Assembly (NCBI RefSeq): GCF_003955715.1
Contig: NZ_CP034463.1
Coordinates: 5,270,001-5,334,000, forward strand
Length of the DNA: 64,000 nt
Reading direction: 5' to 3'
From: Streptomyces aquilus
Lineage (GTDB): Bacteria > Actinomycetota > Actinomycetes > Streptomycetales > Streptomycetaceae
Shown here: piece after piece, positions 1 to 8,105 of the stretch
Layout: the number at the start of each line of letters is the position of its first letter
Numbering within the stretch: the first letter of the stretch is position 1
Position numbers and translations under genes: made by a program
Notes under the pieces: model-generated
The model's input: only the letters and a program-made list of their open reading frames with translations
What the model was told of the DNA's origin: nothing
Database searches by the model: none

Positions 1-1473
1 GGCACTTTCTCCCCGCTCAGCCCGCCTCAACAACGCGGCGGCAACCAGCCCACCGGCCAACACCGCAACGGCCCCCACCAGCAAACTGCTCTCCAGCCCA
101 GAAGAGAACGCCTCCGTGAGACGCACCCGCTCCGCAGCCGACCGCGCCTCGGCCAACGCCGCCGGCAAGGACTCCGCCGCGAACCGCGAAGTCAGCACCG
201 CGCCGAGCACCGCCACCCCGAGCCCCTGCCCGAACTCCGCCACCGTCCCGTTGATACCCGCTCCGATCCCCGCCTTCTCCCGCGGAATGGAGCTCATGAT
301 GGCGTGCGCCATCGCCGGGCTGGCGATCGCCGCCCCCGCCCCGATGAGCAGCAGCCCGATCAGCGTCCCGGCGTAACCGCCGGAGGCGAGCGTCGCGATG
401 GACGCCAGCCCGGCCGCCATCAGCGCCATGCCCACTCCGATGGCGGTCGGGGTGCCCAGCTTCGTCGCCGCTTTCGCCGCCAGGCCCGAGAAGTTGAGGG
501 CGACGATCGTCAGGGCGAGCGGCGCGGTGCGCAGACCGGCCTCCAGGGGGCCGTAGCCGAGGACGAACTGCATGTGCTGGGTGAGCAGGAAGAGCGAGCC
601 GCCCATGCCGAAGGTGATCAGCACCGCGCCCGCGATGGCGCCCGTGAAGCGGCGGTTCCTGAAGAAGTGCAGGTCGAGCATGGGGTGTTCGATCCGGGTC
701 TCCCAGTACCCGAACCCGCCCAGGACGGCCACCGCGACGGCCGCCGTCAGCAGCACCCGGCCCGACGTCCAGCCGTGCTCCGGACCGGAGATGATCGCGA
801 AGACGAGCGCCGCCATACCGATCGTCGACAGCAGCGCGCCCAGCAGGTCGGGACGGTCTCCTCGCGGGCTCTTCGACTCCGGCACCAGCGTCACCGCGGC
901 CACCAACCCCACCGCCGCGACCGGCAGGTTGATCAGGAAGATCGCGCCCCACCAGAAATGGTCCAGCATGAACCCGCCGAGCAGCGGACCGCACGCGAAC
1001 CCGAGGGCGTTGACGGCCGCCCAGATGCCGATGGCCTTGGCGTGCTCCTCGGGCGCGAAGATCTGCATCACGACGGCGAGGGTGGTGGTCAGCAGCAGCG
1101 CGCCGCCGACGCCCATCCCGGCCCGCGCCGCGATCAACTGGCCGGTGCTGTCGGCCAGTCCGGCGACCAGCGAGCCGATGCCGAACAGGCTCAGGCCGGC
1201 GATCAGCATCTTCTTGCGGCCGTAGCGGTCGGCGGCGCTGCCCGCGGTGAGCAGCAGCCCGGACTGCACCAGGGAGTACGCGTTGATCATCCACTGGATG
1301 TCCGAGGTGGCCGCGCCCAGTTCACGGGTGAGCGAGGGGATCGCGACGTTCAGCACGGTGTTGTCGAGGACGACGGTGAGCTGGGCGAGGCAGATGACAC
1401 CGAGGATGAGCCAGCGTTGGGGGTGGCTCTGGGCGACGGCGGCGGGTGCGGGAGCGGGAGCGGGAGCAGACAT
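1..1473 (-). CDS. MFS drug exporter, DHA2/EmrB-QacA type (3' end outside window)
   Basis: Probable proton-driven multidrug exporter of the inner membrane with about 14 transmembrane helices. The ATG at 1473 starts an Ala/Pro repeat leader, followed by the first membrane helix ending in LTVVLDNTVLNVAIPSL, which carries the DHA2 motif D-N-T-V-x-N-V-A-x-P. The loop 2-3 signature GSAADRYGRKKML (MFS motif A) and a motif-C-like segment follow. The frame is open to base 1 (491 codons), so the C-terminus and stop lie beyond the window. Family members are about 480-530 residues, so little is missing. The upstream sequence holds an inverted repeat overlapping the probable promoter, suggesting control by a TetR-type repressor, though no regulator gene is visible here. 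The substrate cannot be told from sequence. Confidence 0.93.
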   Translation of the reverse strand, partial: MSAPAPAPAPAAVAQSHPQRWLILGVICLAQLTVVLDNTVLNVAIPSLTRELGAATSDIQWMINAYSLVQSGLLLTAGSAADRYGRKKMLIAGLSLFGIGSLVAGLADSTGQLIAARAGMGVGGALLLTTTLAVVMQIFAPEEHAKAIGIWAAVNALGFACGPLLGGFMLDHFWWGAIFLINLPVAAVGLVAAVTLVPESKSPRGDRPDLLGALLSTIGMAALVFAIISGPEHGWTSGRVLLTAAVAVAVLGGFGYWETRIEHPMLDLHFFRNRRFTGAIAGAVLITFGMGGSLFLLTQHMQFVLGYGPLEAGLRTAPLALTIVALNFSGLAAKAATKLGTPTAIGVGMALMAAGLASIATLASGGYAGTLIGLLLIGAGAAIASPAMAHAIMSSIPREKAGIGAGINGTVAEFGQGLGVAVLGAVLTSRFAAESLPAALAEARSAAERVRLTEAFSSGLESSLLVGAVAVLAGGLVAAALLRRAERGESA

Positions 1474-1511
1474 GTTGTACACCGTAGAGCGGTCGCTATA
1501 CACCGTACAAC
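1474..1511. promoter_or_regulatory. Candidate TetR-type operator/promoter of the MFS exporter
   Basis: Directly upstream of the ATG, the arms GTTGTAC (1474-1480) and GTACAAC (1505-1511) are inverted. Inside them TAGAGCG and CGCTATA form a second near-palindrome, and TACACCGTA occurs twice. Nested symmetry of about 38 bp over a promoter is typical of TetR-family repressor sites in exporter genes. The binding protein is not identified. Confidence 0.55.
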
Positions 1512-1564
1512 GCGATTTCTCGCCGTCCCGCGATTTCTCGCCGTCCCGCTGTTTCTCGCCGTAC
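1511..1564. repeat. Three 18-bp tandem repeats upstream of the exporter operator
   Basis: Units at 1511-1528, 1529-1546 and 1547-1564. The first two are identical (CGCGATTTCTCGCCGTCC) and the third differs at four bases. They lie between the exporter operator and the GT39 terminator, outside any supported gene. Confidence 0.85.
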
Positions 1565-1570
1565 GACGAG

Positions 1571-1602
1571 AAGGGCGGCGACCTCCACCGGTCGCCGCCC
1601 TT
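1571..1602 (-). terminator. Intrinsic terminator after the glycosylation operon
   Basis: A perfect 13-bp stem (AAGGGCGGCGACC with its complement) and a 6-nt loop, 12 nt downstream of the GT39 stop codon on the minus strand. It closes the operon before the exporter promoter region. Confidence 0.85.
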
Positions 1603-1614
1603 CACCGCGTCACG

Positions 1615-3705
1615 TCAGCTGCTCGCCTTCTGCGTCAGGTCGTAGAAGGTCGACGAACCCACCGTCACCTTCTTGAAGTTGGCCTCGACCCAGGAGGTGA
1701 TCTGCGAGGACGTGCCGCTGCCGCCCATGCCGCCGCCGGAGCCGGACGAGATGAAGTAGTGGATCTTGCCGTCCTCGACGTACTGCTTGAACTGGGCCAG
1801 CGTCGGGGACGGGTCGGTGCCGTTGAAGCCGCCGATCGCCATCACCGGTTCGCCCGTGGAGAGTTGGTAGCTCGCCGCGTTCTGGGCGCCGATGGCCGCC
1901 GCGGCCCACGTGTAGTCGTCGGCGTCGGTCTCCAGCAGCTTCTTGGCCTCGTCGGAGACGGTCGCGCCGTTCAGCAGGCCGCCGACGCCACCGCCGCCAC
2001 CGGCCATGCCGCCGCCGTCGCCCGTCCGAGTGCCCCCGGGGAAACCGTTGCCCTGCTGGTTCTGGGTGTTGCCGTTGCCGTTCTGCTGGTTCTGGCCCGG
2101 CATCCCGCCGCCCGGGAAGCCACCGCCACCGCCACCGGGACCACCGCCCCGGCCGCCCCCGCCGCCCATGCCCATGCTCGCGCCGGCCGGGCCGGCCGTC
2201 ACGATGGAGCCGGTGTGGCCCTCCTGGAGGGTGCTGATGGTGTACGCGGTCGGGCCGGCGAGGGAGGCCACCAGGCCCAGGGACGCCGCCGCGAGGGCCA
2301 GTCGGCGGCTGATCCGGCCCGCGAAGATCAGGCCGAGCGCGGCGACCAGACCGCCGATCAGGACCAGCCACTTCAGCCAGGGCAGGTAGTCGGAGGTGCG
2401 GTTGAGGAGGACGTAGCTCCAGGCGGCCGCCGCCACGACCGACGCCGCGAGCGTGATCGACGCCCACAGTTCGGCGCGCTTCTCCCACAGCAGCCCGGCG
2501 CCCATGCCGATCACGGCCGCCAGGTAGGGGGCGAGGGCCACCGTGTAGTACTGGTGGAAGATGCCCGCCATGTAGCTGAAGACGACCATGGTGATGACCA
2601 GCGAGCCGCCCCAGACCAGGAACGCGCCGCGGGTGACGGACGCCCTGCGCGCCCTGCGCGTGGCCCACAGGCCCGCGACCAACAGGATCAGGGCCGCCGG
2701 GAGCAGCCAGGAGATCTGGCCGCCGATCTCGGAGTTGAACATCCGGTCCCAGCCGGTCTCGCCCCACTGGCCGCCGCTGTTGCCGCCACCGCCGCCGACG
2801 CTGCCGGTCTCCTCGCCGTTGAGACGGCCAAGGCCGTTGTAGCCGAAGGTCAGTTCAAGGAACGAGTTGTTCTGGGAGCCGCCGATGTAGGGGCGTGAGG
2901 AGGCGGGCCACAGTTCGACGATCGCGACCCACCAGCCGCCGGAGACGATCAACGCGGCGGTCGCGGCGGCCAGTTGGCCGAAGCGCTTCCTCAGCGACAC
3001 CGGTGCGCAGACCGCGTACACGATCGCGAGCGGCGGCAGGATCAGGAAGGCCTGGAGCGTCTTGGCGAGGAAGGCGAAGCCGATCGCCACGCCCGCCCAC
3101 ACCAGCCACTTCGTCCGCCCGTCCTCCAGGGCGCGCACGACGAGATGGCAGGCGACCGCCATCAGCAGGGCCAGCATCGCGTCCGGGTTGTTGAACCGGA
3201 ACATCAGCGCCGCGACGGGGGTGAGCGCGAGCACGGTGCCCGCGATCAGACCGGCCGCGGGGCTGAAACGGCGACGCACGGAGGCGTACACGACGGCGAC
3301 CGTGCCGATGCCCATCAGCACCTCGGGCATCAGGATCGCCCAGGAGCTGAGCCCGAAGATCCGCACCGACAGCGCCATCGGCCACAGCGAGGCCGGGGGC
3401 TTGTCGACGGTGATGGCGTTGGACGCGTCGAGCGAGCCGAAGAAGAACGCCTTCCAGGACTGGCTGCCGGCCTGGACGGCCGCGGAGTAGAAGGAGTTGG
3501 CGTAGCCGGAGGAGCTCAGGTCGTAGAAGTACAGGACCGCGGTGGCGAGCAGCAGGCCCCAGAAGGCCGGGCGCGCCCAGCGGGGGTCCTCGGGCCGGCC
3601 GCGCCACAGTCCGCGCACGAACGGCTGCTTGGGCTCACCGGCCTCGGGGGCGGGCGGGGCCGGCGGAGCCGAGGGCTCCGGCACGGCCGTACTGGTGATG
3701 GTCAT
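1615..3705 (-). CDS. GT39-family (ArnT/PMT-like) membrane glycosyltransferase
   Basis: Integral-membrane GT-C enzyme expected to move a sugar from a polyprenyl-phosphate donor to an acceptor outside the membrane. 696 residues. After a Pro/Ala/Glu-rich cytoplasmic leader comes the first helix (AFWGLLLATAVLYFYDL), a large first external loop with the DKPPASLWPM segment typical of YkcB/YycA-like GT39 proteins, then about ten more helices. A long external stretch around residues 495-560 is almost only Gly, Asn, Gln, Met and Pro, followed by a folded C-terminal domain ending in TFYDLTQKASS. The start ATG overlaps the stop of the GT2-GtrA gene by ATGA, so translation is probably coupled. GT2 + GtrA + GT39 is the known layout of three-component glycosylation systems; donor sugar and target are unknown. 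Confidence 0.9.
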   Translation of the reverse strand: MTITSTAVPEPSAPPAPPAPEAGEPKQPFVRGLWRGRPEDPRWARPAFWGLLLATAVLYFYDLSSSGYANSFYSAAVQAGSQSWKAFFFGSLDASNAITVDKPPASLWPMALSVRIFGLSSWAILMPEVLMGIGTVAVVYASVRRRFSPAAGLIAGTVLALTPVAALMFRFNNPDAMLALLMAVACHLVVRALEDGRTKWLVWAGVAIGFAFLAKTLQAFLILPPLAIVYAVCAPVSLRKRFGQLAAATAALIVSGGWWVAIVELWPASSRPYIGGSQNNSFLELTFGYNGLGRLNGEETGSVGGGGGNSGGQWGETGWDRMFNSEIGGQISWLLPAALILLVAGLWATRRARRASVTRGAFLVWGGSLVITMVVFSYMAGIFHQYYTVALAPYLAAVIGMGAGLLWEKRAELWASITLAASVVAAAAWSYVLLNRTSDYLPWLKWLVLIGGLVAALGLIFAGRISRRLALAAASLGLVASLAGPTAYTISTLQEGHTGSIVTAGPAGASMGMGGGGGRGGGPGGGGGGFPGGGMPGQNQQNGNGNTQNQQGNGFPGGTRTGDGGGMAGGGGGVGGLLNGATVSDEAKKLLETDADDYTWAAAAIGAQNAASYQLSTGEPVMAIGGFNGTDPSPTLAQFKQYVEDGKIHYFISSGSGGGMGGSGTSSQITSWVEANFKKVTVGSSTFYDLTQKASS

Positions 3706-5135
3706 CGGGCGTCCCTCGGGTCGGTGTCGGTCGGGCGCACCGGCTGCAACTGCATGGTGGCGTCCCCCCAGGTGCGGTCCGCGGCTTCACCGGCGCGGAA
3801 CTGGTCGTCGTACGTGAAGTGGTGGCCGCCCGCGCGCATCGGCAGCGGCGGGTGCGGTGGCCGGCCGGGTGTGTGGCTCGCGACCAGCGTCGACTCGCGG
3901 CGCTCGGGGAACACCCAGGCACGGAAGAGCAGGAAGCGCAGCACGGTGGCGGCGAGGTTGGCGACGATCAGGACCGCCAGTTCGGTGGAGTGCGCGGGGT
4001 CGCCGCCGGCCGCGTCGAGGGCGGCGAGCGAGCCGCTGGTCAGGGCGAGGCCGATACCGAAGACGACGAGGCCCTGCGCCTGGTGCCGGACGGCGCCGCC
4101 GCTGCCGCGCACCCCGAAGGTGAGCCGGCGGTTGGCCGCCGTGTTGGCGACGGCGGAGACCAGCAGCGCGAGCGCGTTGGCGACCTGCGAGCCGGAGAAG
4201 GTCCGGAAGCCGCTGTAGAGGAGGAGATAGAAGAGGGTCGACAGACCGCCCACGACACAGAACCCGACGAGCTGGCGGGCCAGCCCCTTCGGTACGTCCT
4301 TGATCTCGCGGTCGCGCGGGTCGTCGCCGAAGGGACGCGCGATCCGGTCCAGCGGCAGCGAGCCGGAGGCCAGCGCCTTGCCGACCCGCCACACCCCCTT
4401 CAGGTCCTCGGTCGCCGTCTTGACGATATGAACAGTGGAGTCGGGGTCGTCGACCCAGTCGACGGGCACTTCGTGGATACGGAGCCCCGCGCGCTCGGCG
4501 ATGACGAGCATCTCGGTGTCGAAGAACCAGCCGGTGTCCTCGACCATCGGCAGCAGCGCCTGCGCCACATCACGCCGGATGGCCTTGAAGCCGCACTGCG
4601 CGTCCGAGAAGCGGGCCTGGAGCGAGCCGCGCAGGATGAGGTTGTACGAGCGGCTGATGAACTCCCGCTTGGGGCCGCGCACCACTCGGGACGAGCGGGC
4701 GAGGCGGGATCCGATCGCCAGGTCGGAGTGGCCCGAGATCAGCGGGGCCACCAGCGGGAGCAGGGCGTTGAGGTCGGTGGACAGGTCCACGTCCATGTAG
4801 GCGAGGATCGGCGCGTCCGAGGCGGACCACACGGCACGCAGGGCGCGGCCGCGGCCCTTCTGCTCCAGTCGGAAGGCCCGGACCTCGGCGATCTCCGCCT
4901 CCAGCCGCCGGGACACCTGCGGGGTGGTGTCCGTCGACGCGTTGTCCGCGATCGTGATGCGGAACGCGTACGGGAAGGTGCGCGTGAGGTGCTCGTGCAG
5001 TCTGCGCACACACGGCTGGAGGTCCTTCTCCTCGTTGTAGACGGGGATCACTACGTCCAGGACAGGCGTACCGGCGGCTGCGGCCGGGAGGTGCTCCCGC
5101 GCCGGCAGAGTGCCGGGAGAAGAGTCGGTTCGCAT
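3702..5135 (-). CDS. GT2 glycosyltransferase fused to a GtrA membrane domain
   Basis: The N-terminal GT2 domain (from VIPVYNEEKDLQ, with acidic motif YMDVDLSTDLNAL) resembles polyprenyl-phosphate sugar synthases. The C-terminal part from about residue 310 holds four helices of a GtrA domain, the family proposed to flip polyprenyl-P-sugars. Start: ATG at 5135 (477 residues), 13 nt after the kinase stop; an in-frame GTG at 5180 would overlap the kinase and add 15 unconserved-looking residues. Together with the GT39 enzyme it would make, flip and transfer one activated sugar. Co-transcription with a two-component system suggests that envelope decoration is signal-controlled. Enzyme class is firm; the sugar (mannose, glucose, GlcNAc) is not. 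Confidence 0.92.
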   Translation of the reverse strand: MRTDSSPGTLPAREHLPAAAAGTPVLDVVIPVYNEEKDLQPCVRRLHEHLTRTFPYAFRITIADNASTDTTPQVSRRLEAEIAEVRAFRLEQKGRGRALRAVWSASDAPILAYMDVDLSTDLNALLPLVAPLISGHSDLAIGSRLARSSRVVRGPKREFISRSYNLILRGSLQARFSDAQCGFKAIRRDVAQALLPMVEDTGWFFDTEMLVIAERAGLRIHEVPVDWVDDPDSTVHIVKTATEDLKGVWRVGKALASGSLPLDRIARPFGDDPRDREIKDVPKGLARQLVGFCVVGGLSTLFYLLLYSGFRTFSGSQVANALALLVSAVANTAANRRLTFGVRGSGGAVRHQAQGLVVFGIGLALTSGSLAALDAAGGDPAHSTELAVLIVANLAATVLRFLLFRAWVFPERRESTLVASHTPGRPPHPPLPMRAGGHHFTYDDQFRAGEAADRTWGDATMQLQPVRPTDTDPRDAR

Positions 5136-5148
5136 GCACCGACTGTCG

Positions 5149-6744
5149 TCAAGTGCCCTGTTGCACCCATGTGCCGGCACTGTGCTGTGCCTGTGAGTGC
5201 GATTGCCAGTTCGTTTCGGGCGCCGGGCGGGGCGTCGCGGGGGCGAGCGCGGGCAGGTGGACCGTGAACACGGTCCGGCCCGGCACGCTGTCCACGGTCA
5301 CGGCACCGCCGTGCGCGGTCGCCACGGCCTGCACGATGGCCAGCCCCAGCCCGGTGGACCCGGAGGCCCTGGAACGGGACGAGTCACCGCGCGCGAACCT
5401 CTCGAAGACATGCGGCAGCAGATCCGGTGGGATGCCCTGGCCGTTGTCCTCGACGTCCACGCACATCCAGGGGCCGCGCCGCTGGACGCGGGCGGTGATG
5501 GTGGTGCCGGGGGCGGTGTGCTTGCGGGCGTTGCCGAGGAGGTTGATGAGGATCTGCTGGAGGCGTGCGGCGTCGCCGGAGACGAGGGCGGGTTCATCGG
5601 GCAGGTCGAGCCGCCAGTTGTGCTCCATGCCTGCCGCGCGGGTGTCGCTGACGGTGTCGACGACGAGGGGGATCAGGTCGGTCTGCTCGAACTGGAGCGG
5701 GCGCCCGGCGTCGAGCCGCGCGAGCAGCAGCAGGTCCTCCACCAGCAACGTCATACGCCCCGCCTCGGACTCGATGCGTCCGAGCGCGTGGCGGGTGTCG
5801 GGGCCGATCTGCTCCCGGCCGCGTCTGGTGAGTTCGGCGTACCCACGGATGGAGGCCAGCGGCGTCCTGAGCTCATGACTGGCGTCGGCGACGAACTGGC
5901 GGACGCGCATCTCGCTCTGCTGACGGGAGTGCAGGGCCGCGTGGACGTGGTCCAGCATCCGGTTGAGCGCGACGCCGACCTTGCCGACCTCGGTGCTCGG
6001 GTCGCACTCCGACTCGGCGACTCGCTCGCTGAGGTTCACCTCGCCGGTGTGGAGGGGGAGTTCGGAGACCCGGGTGGCCGTCCCGGCGACGCGACGGAGG
6101 GGGCGGGTGGCTACGCCGACGATGACAGCACCGGCGATACCGGCGGCCACCAGGCCGGCGGCGGTGACGCTGGCCTCCACGGCGATGAGGGTGTTGAGCG
6201 TGTTGTTGACTTCCTTGGTGGGCAGGCCCACGTAGTAGTCGCCCCTGTCACCGGAGGCGTACCGGACGAGGTACTCACCGAGGCCGGGAAGGTCCACGGT
6301 GTGCAGCTTCTGGTCCTGGGAGACCTCGTTCAGCGCCTCGATCGCCGCGTCGCTCAGCGACTCCGCAGACCGGGTGTAGGCGTCGTCGTTCCCCACCAGG
6401 GCATCAGTGATGACGCCCTTCTGCACCGTGGCCGCGATGCTGCTCTGCTGCGGTCCCTTGGTGACCAGATCGGTCAAGGTGGCCGGGGTGCTCCCGGGGC
6501 CGCCCGTGCCCTTGGTCTGCAGGCCGGGCGGCGCGCCCATGCCGGAGGCCCGCATCGCGGCCTCTCCGACCTTGGTGCCCAGCTGCTCATACAGATGCGA
6601 CCGCAACACCAACGTCGTCACGGTCCCGATCACCGCACACACCACGGCGATCAGCACCACGGACGCGACGACGAGCCGCGCCCGCAGGGTACGCGGCTTG
6701 CCCAGTCGCTTCCTCTGCGGACGCGGCCGTCGCCGTCCGCTCAT
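5149..6744 (-). CDS. Membrane sensor histidine kinase
   Basis: 531 residues in the classical order. TM1 is at about 23-47, followed by an extracytoplasmic sensor of about 150 residues with no cysteines, TM2 at about 197-222, then HAMP. The dimerisation domain has ASHELRTPL with the phospho-acceptor at His300, and the ATPase domain has the N box INLLGNARKH, DNGQGIP and the GLGLAIV lid. The ATG at 6744 overlaps the response-regulator stop (ATGA), so this start is preferred over an upstream extension that only translates the regulator gene out of frame. All catalytic boxes are intact. It should phosphorylate the OmpR-type partner encoded before it and is co-transcribed with the two glycosyltransferase genes. 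The signal is unknown. Confidence 0.95.
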   Translation of the reverse strand: MSGRRRPRPQRKRLGKPRTLRARLVVASVVLIAVVCAVIGTVTTLVLRSHLYEQLGTKVGEAAMRASGMGAPPGLQTKGTGGPGSTPATLTDLVTKGPQQSSIAATVQKGVITDALVGNDDAYTRSAESLSDAAIEALNEVSQDQKLHTVDLPGLGEYLVRYASGDRGDYYVGLPTKEVNNTLNTLIAVEASVTAAGLVAAGIAGAVIVGVATRPLRRVAGTATRVSELPLHTGEVNLSERVAESECDPSTEVGKVGVALNRMLDHVHAALHSRQQSEMRVRQFVADASHELRTPLASIRGYAELTRRGREQIGPDTRHALGRIESEAGRMTLLVEDLLLLARLDAGRPLQFEQTDLIPLVVDTVSDTRAAGMEHNWRLDLPDEPALVSGDAARLQQILINLLGNARKHTAPGTTITARVQRRGPWMCVDVEDNGQGIPPDLLPHVFERFARGDSSRSRASGSTGLGLAIVQAVATAHGGAVTVDSVPGRTVFTVHLPALAPATPRPAPETNWQSHSQAQHSAGTWVQQGT

Positions 6745-7481
6745 GACGCCGCGGGTTTGATCAGGTAACCGGCGCCGCGCCGGGTGTGGATCATCGGCTC
6801 GCGACCGGCGTCGATCTTGCGGCGCAGGTAGGAGATGTACAGCTCGACGACATTGGCCTGGCCGCCGAAGTCGTAGGACCACACGCGGTCCAGGATCTGC
6901 GCCTTGCTGAGCACCCGCCGCGGGTTGCGCATCAGGAAGCGCAGCAGCTCGAACTCGGTGGCGGTGAGGTGGATGGACACCCCGGCCCGCGAGACCTCGT
7001 GGCTGTCCTCGTCCAGCGTGAGGTCGCCGACGACCAGGACGGAGTCGGAGCGGCGGTCGGCGGCGCCGGAACGCCGGATGAGGCCGCGCAGCCGGGCGAC
7101 GACCTCTTCGAGGCTGAACGGCTTGGTGACGTAGTCGTCCCCACCGGCGGTGAGCCCGGCGATACGGTCCTCGACGGCGTCCTTCGCGGTGAGGAACAGG
7201 ACGGGGACGTCCGGCAGCTCACGCCGCAGCCGCCCGAGGACGGTCAGCCCGTCCATGTCGGGCAGCATCATGTCGAGTACGACGGCGTCGGGCCGGAACT
7301 CCCGCGCGGTCTGGACGGCACCCGTGCCGTCCCCCGCGCTCCGGATCTGCCATCCCTCATAGCGCAGGGCCATGGACAGCAGTTCGGTGATCGACTGCTC
7401 GTCGTCCACCACAAGCACTCGGACGGGGCTCCCGTCCGGCCTCAGCAGTTCGGTGCGCCCCTGGGGCGAGGTCGTGGTCAT
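6741..7481 (-). CDS. OmpR/PhoB-family response regulator
   Basis: 246 residues. The receiver domain shows the acidic pair DD26-27, the phospho-acceptor Asp70 in VVLDMMLPDMDG, the conserved Thr in FLTAKD and the Lys in YVTKPF. The C-terminal winged-helix ends in VELYISYLRRKID and GAGYLIK, typical of MprA/TrcR-like regulators. ATG at 7481 is chosen because the receiver begins 20 residues later; a longer ORF to 7559 adds charged sequence with no family match that I know. First gene of a four-gene operon (regulator, kinase, GT2-GtrA, GT39), all joined by overlaps or a 13-nt gap. It probably controls its own operon. Confidence 0.95.
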   Translation of the reverse strand: MTTTSPQGRTELLRPDGSPVRVLVVDDEQSITELLSMALRYEGWQIRSAGDGTGAVQTAREFRPDAVVLDMMLPDMDGLTVLGRLRRELPDVPVLFLTAKDAVEDRIAGLTAGGDDYVTKPFSLEEVVARLRGLIRRSGAADRRSDSVLVVGDLTLDEDSHEVSRAGVSIHLTATEFELLRFLMRNPRRVLSKAQILDRVWSYDFGGQANVVELYISYLRRKIDAGREPMIHTRRGAGYLIKPAAS

Positions 7482-7583
7482 GGTGGACACACTGTCGGGA
7501 CGCTCTGAGAACCGGCTTTCGTCTTCCTGTGATTTCCCTGAGAAACGCACAGGGAACACCCAGGCGGCACCGGTCGCCCGAGG

Positions 7584-7970
7584 TCAGCCGCGGGCCCGCT
7601 GGAAGCCGTGACTGTGCTCGACCTTGGCGATGTGCAGCGCGTAGCGCTCGTACCAGTGCGCCTGACCGTGCTCCTTGGCCTCGCGGTGCGCCGCGTGCTG
7701 CCGCCACGCCTCGATGCCGGCCAGGTCCCGGAAGTAGGCCACGGTGACCGCGAGTCCGCCCGGCGTGTGCGCCGAGTCCTCGCCGAGGAACCCGGGGATC
7801 TCCTGGACCAGTTCGCCCAGGCGCTCCGCGGTGGAGCCGTATCCGCCGTCCCGCTCCGCCTCCTCCGTACGGACGGAGGTGAAGACGACCGCGTAGTACG
7901 GCGGTTCATGGGCGGCGACGGGGAGAACGGGCGCGACAGGTGCAATGTGTTGATCACTCATGTCGTCCAC
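7584..7970 (-). CDS. ABM-fold (antibiotic biosynthesis monooxygenase-like) protein
   Basis: 128 residues. From PYYAVVFTSVRT through VTVAYFRDLAGIEAWRQHAAH to HWYERYALHIAKVE the sequence follows the ferredoxin-like dimeric alpha-beta barrel of ABM/YqjZ-type proteins, including the Trp-x3-His segment. Many such proteins are small monooxygenases or haem/quinone-binding proteins; no specific substrate can be inferred. The GTG at 7970 has GGGGG five bases upstream; ATG at 7961 is the alternative start. It stands alone between the regulator operon and the DUF2797 gene. Confidence 0.8.
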   Translation of the reverse strand: MDDMSDQHIAPVAPVLPVAAHEPPYYAVVFTSVRTEEAERDGGYGSTAERLGELVQEIPGFLGEDSAHTPGGLAVTVAYFRDLAGIEAWRQHAAHREAKEHGQAHWYERYALHIAKVEHSHGFQRARG

Positions 7971-8105
7971 GGTCGCCCCCGGTGCGGCGCCGCGTCCAGG
8001 GACCTTGCCGAAAGGGATCCCGGAGGGATCCGTCTCTTTACCTTCCAGGCCCGGGCGGGCGCCCGGCCCCTCTCACCTTCCGCGTCCGGGCCGTCGCCCG
8101 GCCCC

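Noticed and set aside
304..2898. Very long plus-strand ORF opposite the MFS and GT39 genes
   Set aside because: It runs antisense to two well-supported genes, is Arg/Gly/Ala-biased and has no domain; a GC-skew shadow.
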